DNA of 64,000 bases from Citrus sinensis (Eukaryota; Streptophyta; Magnoliopsida; Sapindales; Rutaceae). The DNA is taken from positions 21,929,501 to 21,993,500 of the forward strand of contig NC_068556.1 in NCBI RefSeq assembly GCF_022201045.2, given 5' to 3'. Position numbers and translations under genes: made by a program. The notes under the pieces were generated by a model. That model was not told the origin of the DNA. It did no database searches and saw only the letters and a list, made by a program, of their open reading frames with translations. Below are positions 1 through 12,524 of this stretch, in pieces. Positions within the stretch are counted from its first letter, which is position 1, and each line of letters opens with the position of its first letter.

Positions 1-3000
1 TCCTGATCTTTTCAATTAATTGGCTGAATTTTTGCTTGAAATAGGTTCAACTTAACCACGATCAATCTTTATCATCTTAATCAAAAATTAATTGGTGGTT
101 AGCGAGAGTGATTATAAATAAGGCAGATTTGATAATGTGAAAACTTTTAATCTGAAACTTAAAACTCATTATTCTCAGATTTCTATACACCTTTTTAAGT
201 TGTTCGTTTTATCACCTCAATCAGGCAAAGTTTATAGAAATTATATATAACAAAATTTGTTGTTTTAAAGATAGTCTTTTTTAGTCGGTCTCTTGTGGTA
301 GAAGCTGAACTTTTTTTTTTTTCTATTTTTCCCAGTGATTAAAGCTTCAAATTTAAGGAAATATAAATAATTTGAGGTGAGGTGAGGTGAGGTGGGGAAT
401 CATGAGATGCGTGATCAAATTGCAATGGAAAAGAGAATTGATGTAATTATGAGTAACCATATGTTAAAAATTAAAATAAAATTTTTAACCACGTGGGCCG
501 TGCTGCAGTGTCGGCTTAGCTCGGCTGCCTGGGTGAAGGTTACGAGTCGCGAAATTTACAGCAGAAGCCACAAGACGAAGTAATCGAGTGTGGGTGGCTC
601 TACGTTAGGCCAAGCTTTAGTTTACATCTTCATCGTGGAAACAGAGAGCTGACGGATCAATAAAAGAGGGAGAGAGAGAGGATGGGCCAGATTTGGCTTT
701 AAAATCTGATAATAATTATCAGCAGATGTGAATGAACTATTGTCAGATTTTCTATCCCAATATTGGGTGGTTGATTAAATAATGACATTTAATGGGGGGC
801 CTCTTGCTTCCCATTTTTGTAAAATATTATTAGTTTACACTGTTTCTGGTACTTCACTGATTCACTCCATTTGGCTTTAATCTAAAGGATGGTAAATGAT
901 ACTTTTACCCCTCTAATTGTTAATCTTATCCGAACCCGACCCGTATATCTTATTGGATTCAATACTTTCCGAGGAGACTTCCAATAATTGTTTTCTTGAA
1001 ATAATTTCAGATAATTTCCTTTTTCTTCTTTTGTTTTTTCAGAAAAGTTAACTATTGAATCTTGGTCTTTGAATACGTTCTTAAGTTTTAGGTTAAATCC
1101 CTATTTATATTGGTGGAAAAAATATCAATTTGCATGATAACAATACTTTTTTTATAAAAAAAAAAACGAATAATCAGCTCTTTTAATAACGAGCCTTCCA
1201 AATTCCCATATTTTTCTTCAAATGACTTATTAAAAAATTTATTGTATAAATTAATGCATATCCAACATTCATCTTCAGTTAATGAAAAATAATTTTTCTT
1301 CAACTCATATATTACATATAGTTTTGATTTTCTTTCCTAAAGCAGGTGAAAAATTAAAGTGTCTGTGAAGTTTAGAATGACAAATACACCCTAATCATGT
1401 GAAATTCGATATCATGTCAAGCAATCGATTTACTAGTGATAAGTCAATTTTGAAATCAACTAGCTAGCTCATAAACGTCGACAAAACGTACTATAAATAA
1501 GAACATTAATAATTTAGATTACCTAAAGAATTTATGGAATCAAATTAAATCTAACTTTTACTTTTTAAGTGTGCAACGAGATAATTTCATTTATTACTTT
1601 CATTTCAACAATTCAAGAATTGTTGAGGCATCTATTTTGTTTATCGTTGCTAGCAAAATATTCTGATTTTGAAAAAAAAAAAAAATTCTTACTTAACATA
1701 GATAGAAGTTGACTCAATATGAGTGAATTATCACTGCTATTTGAGAAAAGAAATTTGCCTAAATATTTTGAAAGACTCTTAGCCATGCACAAAACTCTGA
1801 AGATATATAATTGATCCAATCTACAGATGGCATTTCCTCTCTAGTGGAGCCATGTAAATGAAAAATCAAAGCATTAGTTGTTGCATGAACTTTCAAAAAG
1901 AAAGTGGCCAATGTGTCGTGTTATGTGTGTAATACCATTAAAGCTTTTATCTTTTGTTTTAATCATGTCTTATTTTAGGGAAGAAATTAGGTGAGAAAGC
2001 TGCCCCAAAACCAGCCCTTAATCAGCTGCTCACTCACGTTTATGGGACTATTTGCCCAACTTAAACACCCTTCTTTTCTACGTGAATAATTGTTCTTTCT
2101 TCCCGAAAGCCAAACCGTGATGAAACCCTTCAACCTTTTTGTTACTATTATCTTTCTTTTTCCCTTGTTTGAAGTTGTCGCTTCGCTTTGAAAACGAGAA
2201 AGCCATTTCAATGGTGAAAAAAAGACCCCAACGAAATGTCTTTCCTCGCTTTATTAATTATCTTTGTAATTGAATTAGATTTGATCAAGTAAATCATGAC
2301 GTTTGAATAGTATCAAAATGGTTCGTAAAAAGGAGATATTTAAAGACTTATAAATGAAGAGAAGGATAAATTAATAATTTATAAGTTATAAAGTTAATCT
2401 TTTAGGTTGGATGCGAGAATGTCTTAAATTTGCCTCCATCAAGTAGTATTATAAACAAACTTCAATTGCCAAATTGTGTTACATCTCAAGTATGTCGAAT
2501 GCAATAATGGATAAAAAAAAAAAAGTTTCATTTTGAGGATAGAATTGTTGAGCTTAATTTCATGTTTATTAATAAAGGAGAGACACTTATATTTATAAGT
2601 TGTAATAGATCAATCCACGCAATAAACTAATATTTTAGGTTGGATGCTTAAATATCTTAAGTCTATTTCTAACAAATGGGATGAATCACCCTACCTAATA
2701 AACTAGTCTTTTGCTATTAACTTCCAGAATATTCTAAGCCTACTAGCGACGTAGTATTTGTGAATGGGCATGAACAAACTGTGCAAGTACTAGAACTTAA
2801 TGTGTTAAGAAGTTGACTTAGTTGATTTTTTTTTTTTTTTAATAACTAGAATCCCATACCGACCTGAACTACAAGTCCCCCTGACCATGTCCTAAACTGG
2901 GAGGTCAATCGAGTACTCTAACCCTATGACGTATGAGACTACAAATAACTCACTAAAAGGATCGAATATGAGGACTCAATATAGCCAAGTTGGCTAAAGT

Positions 3001-3436
3001 TGTTTGGAGCATAACGAGTTTTGGCTGTTGATGTTGCATACTTATTTTTGTTTCGATAGTTCTTAAATGGAATACGTGAAGAAGCAATGCATTTAAGTTC
3101 ATGGCATCGCATGAGCACCACAGGGTCCAGCGATAGTGATTGATAAGGCAAGAAAATACAGCAAGATGGGGCCTTGGATTATGATCTTTAGCTTCATCCT
3201 CACATGGCCTCTACAAATTTCCTTCTTGTACCTCGTGATTTTTAGTGTATTATGGTAAAGAATAATGGAGATATAGATCTTTCAAAAGTTTTGACTGCTC
3301 AGGAAAAGGGTTTGTTTTCTTTCTCATGTAGGACTCACAAGGAATCCAACGCCCTTCCTTTCGTTTATGAGAATGAAATAATTTTGGCATAAAAATTTAA
3401 GGGTGGCATATATTCGGTTAATCATTATATTTTTAT
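1..3436. other. Gene-poor intergenic stretch
   Basis: I see no coding region that resembles a known plant protein. Short open frames here are AT-rich and lack recognisable motifs. A small run of GGTGA repeats lies near 376-395. A sentence-like repeat (AGGTTGGATGC followed by an AT-rich stretch) occurs near 2405 and 2638, suggesting a decayed repeat. The first 700 bases could contain the promoter of a gene lying off the left edge, but nothing in the sequence proves this. Confidence 0.5.
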
Positions 3437-4053
3437 TTAAATGTTTGTTTAATTCTTATATTTTAAAAGGTATTTTAAAAAATCTTTGCAGTTAAATCTG
3501 TTACATTCTTATCCTTATTTTGTCTTAATTTTTACAAAAGTATTCTTTCAACAATATTCTTGATATTAATTAATTTATTTTAAAAAAATTAAATCTAGTA
3601 AATTAACTAATAATTATTATTAATAAACTAATTAACTAACCAATAAATATCAGTATAAAAATCTAGTATTTTTTGTGCCCATACAACAACCTTACTAATA
3701 ATTATTGATAAATAAATTTATATCAACCAACTTGAAAGCAATGTTTAATATTCTCGAAACAATCTTACTAATAATCATTTTACAAAAAAAATAATTTACC
3801 AAATTAATCTTAAAAATAAAATAATAATAAAAAAATCTGGGTAGAATTTTTTTTTTACTTTTAAGCCTAATTTGATTATCAACTTCTTTTTTAAATTTTC
3901 ATTAATATCTTTAAGAATATTATTAGAAGGATATTATTATAAATCAAAAGAAAAAGTAAAAATAAAATATAACATATTTAATAGCAGCAGGAGTGACTTG
4001 AGTTTTTTTTTTCCCCCAAATTTAAAGATTAAAGGGACGCTTAAATTAAAACA
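3437..4053. mobile_element. Copy A of a roughly 600-bp dispersed AT-rich element
   Basis: This block is clearly similar, in the same orientation, to 62653-63244. Shared landmarks in order are TTTGTTTAATTC near the start, GTTACATTCTT-like and AATATTCTTGATATTAATTA segments, AGTAAATTAA, CAACTT followed by AAAG, ACAATCTTACTAATAAT-like and a final TTTACTTTTAAG block. In copy B the two ends form an imperfect terminal inverted repeat (GTTTAATTCCTATATTTTAA against its inverse). Copy A's right end is more degraded. No transposase is visible, so this is probably a non-autonomous DNA element. The family is not recognised. Confidence 0.6.
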
Positions 4054-6084
4054 TAAGATTTAAACGAGTACTTACTCAAAATTTAAAGATTCATTTTATT
4101 TGCTTGAACCATAACAACCCCGCTAACTTGCAGCGACTTGTGAGTGGATTATTCAGTAATATTCTAGAAATCATTTCTTCTCCATTGGAAATGATTTTGA
4201 AACAACAGTGTTGCGCAAATTAATACTAGTCTTTATAAATTTTTTTATGGTAAATATCAAACTCGAGCAAGAGCTTGGAGGAGAGCCGGCCCTCAGCATG
4301 CTTCCAAAGACAGATAAATAAAATCTGTGTAACAGCAATTCTTAGATATCATCCACAGGCTCCTAGCAAAATGCTTAATTATGCCAGCTAGAGAAACAGC
4401 CCAAGTAGGGCAGCATGTTTCACTGTCTTGTCAAATTCTCAGGGGTGTTCGTCGGTGTGCGAGTGCAGAAGCAACTTCTGATAAAAAAGCTACTTCTTTC
4501 TTCCTTGCTTTCTTTCTTTGTTTGGAGCCCAAAAGGAGTTTTCTTTTCTTTGTTAAAAAAAATTGTTGGGTTTAAACGTGTCGTATGAAAATGATTATTC
4601 TCCAATTAATAATAACCGGCACCCCACATTACTTTAATATGGTTTAATCTTTTACCCAAGGAAGCTAGAAAGAAAACAGGGGAAGATATTATAATACAAG
4701 ATTACAAGAATTGTAGCAGAAGATTAATGACGGTTTCACTTATAGAAGCCACCACATTAAGCATAAATAATTGCGTGCATCTGAGTACATTCCATGTGCA
4801 AGCCTGCAGCCATAATTAATCAAATTTCAGGGAACTGCCCAGACAGTCCCTGTAGATTTCACAATCAGTTGACACTTCTGTATGTTTTTTAAGATGGTGA
4901 ACAAATGCATGATGGGTTAAAGACAAAACCACTTAAAAGTAAAATCTTTACAAATTGCACTTGCAACAAATATGGCCTAGTAAAATCAATGGCCTAGGCT
5001 GATCCATCAACATCATCCTTACTAATAGTACTGGTATATGATGTAGTTAGAGTGTACCTCAAATACTGGATTATTGTAGAATCAAGGTGCAACGAATTCT
5101 GTAGCACCAAAATTTTTATCTTAATGAGCTGTATGGTAGATAATTATAGCAACTTGCAAGAAATAGCTTTTGAAATACTTATGGCAAAGTAATAGGAAGC
5201 ATATCTAAGAGGCCATGTAGGGAAAGATATTCAATAAGATCCAAAATATGATTTAGTATTACAGCCCAGCTTTCGTGTCCCCACTTGTTCTAAGATAACA
5301 TTCTATCAAGGTCCATCCAAGCTTTGGAGATTCTCAGTTTGTCCCACTTAATGCTAACTTCTAAGGCAAATATTCTCTCTCACTGCCTCTCTTTTTGGCT
5401 GTAAACCCAAAGGGAAAAAGTGCTTCTGTAAACCTAGAATGTTCATCAAGTCTAGACTCCAGTAGCCTCAATATATATTCCGCTTTAATGAATGTTAATG
5501 CTTAATCAACTGATCAACATGTAATACAAATGATGAACTGATAATTTAGCAAAGGACCAGCCCAAAAGGGTCCGGAGATAAATCAAAGCTAAGATATCAA
5601 CAATTTGTTTTGATATTGCATAGTTGTCAAAAGCTTCAAATATCATTTGGCAAAAGGAGGTAAAAGATTATTCCTCCATCTCATTGGACTATATTATTTT
5701 AACAAAAAGAGGGCTGCTCCAACTTATACAAGCTTTACATGGTTGAAATCAGTGGCTTAAAACCTTACTTTCCTTAAAAGAAATGAACAAATGCTTGCGA
5801 GCTGAAAATGTAGAAGCTGGCTAAAGGTTCATATTCAGAGTTAGTAAACTTACCTGTTGGGTTCACACTTGCACAATTATTGTAAAATTTCATCCTTGCA
5901 GCATTAGATTTGACATGAATAGCTTTGTAGGGTGTCACATGATGATTAAACAACTGATTTATGTGATTGAAATATACACCAAACAATTAAGATATATAAT
6001 GAGAGCCTGCAGAGACGAATCACAGAGGTAAAGAATTCCATAGTCATACCATACAACCAAACTTTATGTGGACACAAGAATTCG
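4054..6084. other. Intergenic, downstream of the LUL4-like gene
   Basis: No supported coding region. The part next to 6085 should contain the 3' untranslated region of the minus-strand LUL4-like gene. I could not fix its polyadenylation site. Confidence 0.5.
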
Positions 6085-9000
6085 TCACTGATCACCATTA
6101 TTTATCTTGATCTCTATAAGTTCCTCAATGGGTTGACGGCATATGGGGCACTTATTCGATTGAAGCCTCAATTCTTTTGCACACTCACCACACATACACT
6201 GAAAAGATGCAACATAAATAGCTTGAGTTAGAAATGCATGGGTTTTAAAGGCAAACACAGGCAAAATATGGAAGACATTATTTTGACTTGCAAGCACCTT
6301 AGCAGAGACAGGTATTCCATGAGAAGCTTACACACTAACAAAGAGCCCAAAAAATGTTGTAAATGTTTGTTGTATTACTACAACAAATCCTCATGCTATG
6401 TTGAACTCAATATTATTAAAATCACTGGAATTTTCTTGCTATATTTCCTCCTTTTGAATGTGATAGCAAATGTTAAGAGGGTGTGTGACAACATACATAT
6501 ACACACATGCATGCAAGCATAATGACTTTCTACCCTTGAATACACACATGCATGCAAGCATAATGACTTTCTACCCTTAAATATTTATCAGCTAGATTTA
6601 TAACTGATCTGAAACAGAACCAAAAGAACAGGAAAAAAAGAACCAAACTCAGAACCCAGGGCAAAATTATCAGAAGATTCAAGCCCATCTGTCTGGTTCT
6701 AAACCATCTAACATATGTGCTCTTTGCATAGGCCTGCCTGATTACTATTGTTTAACAGAGGTTATTTTCTAACATATGTGCTCTTTGCATAGGCCTGCCT
6801 GATTACTATTGTTTAACAGAGGTTATTTTCTAACATATGTGCTCTTTGCATAGGCCTGCCTGATTACTATTGTTTAACAGAGGTTATTTTCTCTACTGTT
6901 TAAAACTTGAGCAGTTGACAGCAATATTGCTAAAGATTATCAGGTGGAACCTTACCATGTGTCGGCACGGTAGTACAGCTGTATCCTTAGGTTCACTCAT
7001 GCAAATCACACATTCCTTGCCTGGGTCACTGTCCTCAAAGCCTTCTGCTGCTGAGTTTCCTATTCCATATAACTCACGTAGCTCATAACGCACGCCATCA
7101 ACCCACAATATCTGCCTTATTACCTTTACTTGGAATAAGTCATCATTATTCTTCTCCAGAACTGCTTGAGTTATCTGCATATGAGCAGATGTATTTGACA
7201 CAGGATCATCAAGATGTCCATCATTTGAAGATGATGGCTGATGTGTTTCAGCAGATATTACAAGAGGAAATATATCTTCTCCCGGTGATGGTTTTGAGAG
7301 ACTGTCCAACTCATAGAAGCCTAAGTCGATGCCTGTTCCTGAAGGCTGACGAAACTTCTGACCCAATCCTTTCGTAAAGGGAATTTTTGCCGGCATATAA
7401 GCTTCAGGAAACAGTGGAACAAACTTACAGTTGAGCTCTTCCTTGGCAAAGTAGAAAACAGTGATGCTGCAGATAAGAAAAGAAAATAAAGAGAAACTTA
7501 TGTAAAAGTATTTCACGATATAATCAATGGTTTTTAGGAAATAAAAGATTATATTTCATCTATGACATCTTTTCATCTATGACTTCTGTTCTTAGTGTAA
7601 TCTATGCAACCATATAATTGACTGCTTTTGAGTTCCAACTGAGTTCAAAAGAGTTTTCTGGTATTTGAATTTATTAAAGCCAAGCCAAGATTCTATGTCC
7701 AGCTATGGGAACTCCGAAGGAGGAATAAATTAATCACTTGGAGAGGCAAGTCTAGCATGGCTTGAATTTATTAAAGCCAAGCCAAGATCCTATGTCCAGC
7801 TATGGGAACTCTGAAGCATGGCTCAAACTATAACAGTCATTGCAAGATGATTAGAGAGTCAGTCAATGCATGAGACCACTTATTCTGATTTGCAAAGTCA
7901 TCATCAAAATTCTGATTTCAGACCATTTTGTTAAATTATGATTTGCCTTCAAAATATTCAGTTAGTTTAGAAACTAACTGTTAAAGCACTAGAAATATAA
8001 AAAAATTTAAATATACCACAAGGAAAGATAATGTAGAGTGCGAGAGAAATTAAGACAAAGGCCATTAAAATTTATCCATAAAAGTACTGAAATATGGTCT
8101 CTCAGGACACTTGAGGACTAAATAAGTATTTAATATGAGTCTTTGTTTAAAAAAAGAAAAAAAAAAAGATACTTAACATGAGTCCATGTCAAGTTGAGGC
8201 CTAGACAGCATAATTCATTGTTTTCCATAAAGCAAGTCAATATAATAATCCAGAAACATCGTACATCAATAGTTACTGTACACTTCAAATTTAATTAGGG
8301 ATTACCCCCCCCCCCCCCCCCCCCCCCCCCCTTTTTTTTTGCAGCAATGAATTTAATTAGGCAAACTATTCCTGAAAAACTGGACCAGCAGAGAGACTAG
8401 GCGGACTACCAATGTTGGGAACAAAGATGATCCCCTTAAACTCCTGGGGAGACAGAGAACATAACATAAAAGGAGATAAGAAAAGTAAGGCATAAGTGAA
8501 ATCATAACATCCAACTATCATAGGCTTGACCACATAACTGTAGATTTTGATGTATCAGAAAGGTCCCCGTGCCCTAGGCAACATGAGAGCAGCTAACAAA
8601 CTAAAGGCCAGCAATGAAAAGTTGTTCTGCTGGTGACTATGACAAAAGATCACAAAATGCATCCCAAATGTCATACCTCTTTCTTAAACCTCGCTTCTCT
8701 TGTTTAGATATTACACTTCCTAAATAGGATAAGGGTGAAAAACTGCCAAGGGCTGAATTACACACTAATATGAATTCCGACCATGCAGTTTTAAAAGTAT
8801 GAGAAATTACCGCAAGAAGAGTCTCTTCAACTCGATTCCAGTTCATATTTCTCCAAATCTATGTATTATCAATTTTCTCTATTTAGCATACTTATCATCT
8901 GTGCTACTTGCACACATGACCACAAAGAGGCAAGGCAATATAAAGTAAAAGGAAACATTTGTTCTATGGGCATCATTAATCAATGTATCATCGAAGAATC

Positions 9001-10063
9001 AAATCTAAGTATATAGTGTCAACCATAACCCTGAATCATTGTCAAATACCATACACGAGAATGCTACATTGTAGCATTGTGCGTAAGCATTTTATTATTA
9101 TTATTATTATTTTTCCACAAAAATTGTGAAAATGGTTATCATAATCCCCTGGCCAACTTCATCTCTACTACAGCTCATTCTGCCCAGTTCCATGCCTTTA
9201 GAGTAATCCTTCCACAGTAGTTAGCTTTTCTTCTCTATGCTTACGTAGAGGAAAAAGAAGAATTCTGAACGCAGATGATCGACAATTCAATGAAAACTAA
9301 GAAATTGTAACCTTTTTTGTTATTAGTTCGTCATAAGATCACAATTTCACTTCTTTCTTACATCTTCTGATCAGCCAAACCAAGAGAAAGACTCAGCTAA
9401 AAAAGAATCCAAAACACTAAATCTAACCATACCCACTGAATAAAATCAAATAAAAACAAATACAAAACCGAAAAATAAATTTGAAAAAACAAAGTTGTAG
9501 GCAAAAGAAAGAAAGAAAGAAATCACTAACCTCCCATCGAACAGGGCATCAAAAACAAAAGACACAAGCACATGATCCGGGTTTTCCTCATCAACTTCAA
9601 TCTTCAACGTGTGCTTATGCACATTCACATCGTTCCTCACCTTCTTAGCACTCTGATGATCAACATACGGCGGCGGGGGGCTCACTTGAGACTGCCTAGC
9701 AGCAGCGGGCCAGCCGTGAGCCTGAGATTGAGCCTGGTTGGCATAATAAGGAGGCTGGTACTGAAACTGATAACTGAACCTTCCCATCATGGGATTCGGA
9801 TAACCGCACGAATTGTACCCATGTGAGTGATAATAGTAAGGGTTTACGGGTGCCTGCGGCGGCGGTTGTGGTGGGGGTACAGGGTACGGCGCGTGGGGCG
9901 GATGATAAGGATGTGGGGCAGGTGGCGGAGGTGGGTTTGTTGCGGCGTACAAAGTGGGTTCTTGGTACGGTGGAAGTGGCGGAGGAGGAGGCGGTGGCGG
10001 CGGAGCCAAGAACTGATGGTGGTGGTGGTTGTTTCTTCTTCTGTTGCTCCATGAAATTCCCAT
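6085..10063 (-). CDS. LUL4: LUL4-like RING-type E3 ubiquitin-protein ligase
   Basis: Three coding exons on the minus strand: 10063-9531, 7466-6956 and 6198-6085, giving 385 residues with GT-AG junctions and an unbroken frame. The protein starts MGISWS, a good N-myristoylation signal (Gly2, Ser6), as in LUL4 and its relative LOG2. A Pro/His/Tyr-rich low-complexity region covers roughly residues 10-130. The conserved LUL core follows ([60 protein letters not shown]). A C-terminal C3HC4 RING has zinc ligands at about C330, C333, C345, H347, C351, C354, C365 and C368. Known LUL/LOG2 proteins are membrane-associated ligases; LOG2 acts in amino-acid export and ABA signalling with GDU1. Assignment to LUL4 rather than another LUL rests on the MGIS start and overall match from memory. 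Intron 1 (2064 bp) and intron 2 (757 bp) contain tandem repeats and a poly-C run. Confidence 0.92.
6500..6579. repeat. Two tandem copies of a 41-bp unit in LUL4 intron 2
   Basis: A unit containing ACACACATGCATGCAAGC and ending in TACCCTT appears twice back to back with a period of 41 bases and almost no differences. It lies inside the second intron of the LUL4-like gene. Confidence 0.85.
6709..6891. repeat. Three perfect tandem copies of a 61-bp unit in LUL4 intron 2
   Basis: Units start at 6709, 6770 and 6831. Each begins TAACATATGTGC and ends GTTATTTTC; I see no differences between copies. It is a minisatellite about 65 bp from the splice donor of exon 2 (intron starts at 6955 on the minus strand). 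Confidence 0.95.
7665..7816. repeat. Spaced direct repeat (about 55 bp, period 97) in LUL4 intron 1
   Basis: A segment beginning TTGAATTTATTAAAGCC and ending GGGAACTC(C/T)GAAG occurs at 7665-7719 and 7762-7816 with two base differences. The intervening 42 bases are not repeated. Confidence 0.9.
8305..8331. repeat. Poly-C tract of 27 bases
   Basis: A run of 27 C on the plus strand (poly-G on the LUL4 sense strand) is followed directly by a T run, inside intron 1 of LUL4. The length should be treated as approximate because such runs are prone to sequencing and assembly error. Confidence 0.8.
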
Positions 10064-12014
10064 TATTTTTTCATGAAATAGAAAAGAAAAAAAAAGAAGA
10101 TTGACGATTTGTTTAAAGAATTAGTCGTGTTTTTGTGATGATTTTTGTTTCGTTACAGTAGTAGTTGTTGAATGAGGAATTGGTAAAATTTGTTCTTCGT
10201 GTTGATTAAGACACGACTTTTAAAAAGAAGAAAAAAACTCTGGAAGACTATTACACGCGCTTCAGAAGTTTCTTTTTTTTTCGTGTTTTTTTAAATCGCT
10301 TTCCCTTGTTTCTCCATTGACATTTTTTATTACGGCGCGTGCACTAATCTGGAAACACGATAATTGTACGTACAGCGACTTACGCCGAGGGTCTCAGCTA
10401 AGTTACCAATCAAAATAATATATTTGACCATCAATAAAACATTAAAACGAAAGAAATTATAGCACTACAGTAGGAACTTATTTTGTGTGTTACAGTGTTT
10501 TTGGGAGGTCTTTATCCTCTAAAAATCACTATTTATACTTAGACAGAGTTCTTACAATCATTGATCTTGATTTCAGAAGGGTGAGTACTTGAAAAAAGAC
10601 ACTCCGATACTCAAATTATTGTTTAATCAAAATCAAACATAACGATATTATTATAGAACGATCATTATCCTATTTTATGGCCTAAAGGTATTTAGATGAT
10701 GTTAAAATATTAGTGCTCAATACAAAGACAAAACATCTATTTGTTGTTATACTCCTCAATAAAAATAGATGATCGGAGTAAAATAAAACCTAAAAATTAT
10801 AATATAAAACGACACAAATTGTAGAAACTAGTTGAACTAAATCCACTCTTTACTCATCTAATTAAAGTCAATAGATTTTAGCAGCACAACACACATAACA
10901 TATGATACATATAACTCTTGTATTAGTGTGAATGGCATTCTTCTAATAGTTTTTTTTTTAATAATAAATTTTAGAGGATCAAATTGGTTGGTCAACCATT
11001 TGACTTGAAATATATATATATATATAGTAAGAACTAATACAAAAGGGGCAATGCTCCTAAAATACGACTAAGTATAAGTTCTAATGATCTCTTGAACCAA
11101 TTTGAATATCAACCTCATAAGCAGATTTGATAATTTTAAGGTAAAAGAGAAAAGAATAGTTTATTATACTTTCAACTGTATCATCGTCTCAATTTAGCTA
11201 TCAATACTTCATTTACAAATCATTTTAGGGGTCGTTTATCCATTTATTTATTTTAATCATTGCACCCAGCTTTTATCATGTTTTCTTCCCATCCAAACAA
11301 CCCAGTTCATAATTTTAACTTTAAAGATGGTTGAAATGTGAGCATAGCAGCAAAACCCTCAGTGGTCAGCAGAATTGGAGCACTAATTGTTAACTGAAGA
11401 CAAGCATAAGAATGGCGCCATTCAAGATACTTAAAACAGAAGGGATAATGTAATAATGTTGACTCATATGGACAAAATGTCGTCTTCTTCTTCTTTTTTT
11501 TTTTTTTGGGGGGGGGGGGGGCACAAAAATAATTTTGCAACACGTGATTCTCAGTCCTTTCTCTACTCTGGAATTTCTTATATTTGTAAAATGCGAATTT
11601 AACCAGTCAGCTTGTTACAAAAATAACAAAAGATTACAAACTACTTGGAGTTCGTAATTTTTTTTATCGTTTTGTAGCTATATATATCATTTTGCGGAGA
11701 ATTTTTTTTTTTTTTTAAATTTTCCTCTAATTCTCAGAAAACATAGTCAATGTTAGTCAAATGCAGCAGCTTATAGCATACAAATTATATCCAAATGACA
11801 GCCGAGAACAACAAATCCCATAACAGCTGTATTAACGTCATTCCCTATAATCTTTTACACATTGCATGATCACAAAACAAAAGCAACTGAATGCTGGCAA
11901 TTCAGATGATAAGAAATAGGGAAGCAAGAACCAAGACTCAAAGGTGAAAGAACCCCAAAAAAAGAAACAACCATCAATTCCACCACCAACATCTTACACA
12001 TAAGTAAAAGAGTT
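10064..12014. other. Intergenic between LUL4 and the unknown single-exon gene
   Basis: The first few hundred bases should hold the LUL4 promoter and 5' leader. The rest is AT-rich without a supported gene. A T14-G14 run occupies 11494-11521. The 3' untranslated region of the minus-strand gene at 12015 should lie next to it. Confidence 0.5.
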
Positions 12015-12524
12015 TCAGCAAAAATCTGGCCTAGATTTCTTGCGGACTGATATGCAGCCTCGCTGATGATCCCGGAAAACTCTGATCTCCGAACAGTCTC
12101 TGAGGTCGTCAAGACTAAGATATTGTTGCTTCACCATCCTCAACGTGTCGCTGCCAGTGTCGTGTATCCAGATGTACGGGTGGCAAGTCTCATCATAGTA
12201 GTATAGCAAGCTCTTCATGCCTCCATTAGTGCTATTATTGCCGTTTCTACCAGGCATGTAAGCCTTGTATATGCTCTTGCATTTCAGCCTCTTTGAGGAG
12301 CCCGGCTTCAGAGTGTGCACTTTCTTTAGTATTGATCCCACCCTTACCTGCAACTCCACGGGCCTGTCACTCAGGTTCCAGATTCTTGTCCCGAATCCCG
12401 ATGCCTGAGTATGATCACGACATCCATCAAAGCAGCCACCAAAAGGAAAAATGCCAAATCCTGGTATTTTTCCCGTGCAGGACTCGATGCTTTTAATTAC
12501 CTTCAACTTTGAAAGCACAGGCAT
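12015..12524 (-). CDS. Conserved plant protein of unknown function, 169 aa
   Basis: A single-exon frame with an ATG at 12524 and TGA at 12017-12015. The protein starts MPVLSKLKVIKSIESC and is not low-complexity. It has a Gly/Phe/Cys-rich N-terminal part (GFGIFPFGGCFDGCRDH), then a basic core resembling a beta-sandwich alternation (RIWNLSDRPVELQVRVG, KKVHTLKPGSSKRLKC) and a C-terminal YIWIHDTGSD...QQYLSLDDLRDCSEIRVFRD segment. Eight cysteines are spread along it. There is no signal peptide or membrane segment. The balanced composition and normal codon use, unlike the surrounding AT-rich noise, argue that it is real. I have an impression of similar plant proteins but cannot name a family. An upstream non-coding or short coding exon cannot be excluded. 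Confidence 0.72.
   Translation of the reverse strand: MPVLSKLKVIKSIESCTGKIPGFGIFPFGGCFDGCRDHTQASGFGTRIWNLSDRPVELQVRVGSILKKVHTLKPGSSKRLKCKSIYKAYMPGRNGNNSTNGGMKSLLYYYDETCHPYIWIHDTGSDTLRMVKQQYLSLDDLRDCSEIRVFRDHQRGCISVRKKSRPDFC

Noticed and set aside
9572..10104. Several overlapping frames opposite and beside LUL4 exon 1
   Set aside because: Shadows of the GC-rich, proline-coding exon in other frames, with no independent support.
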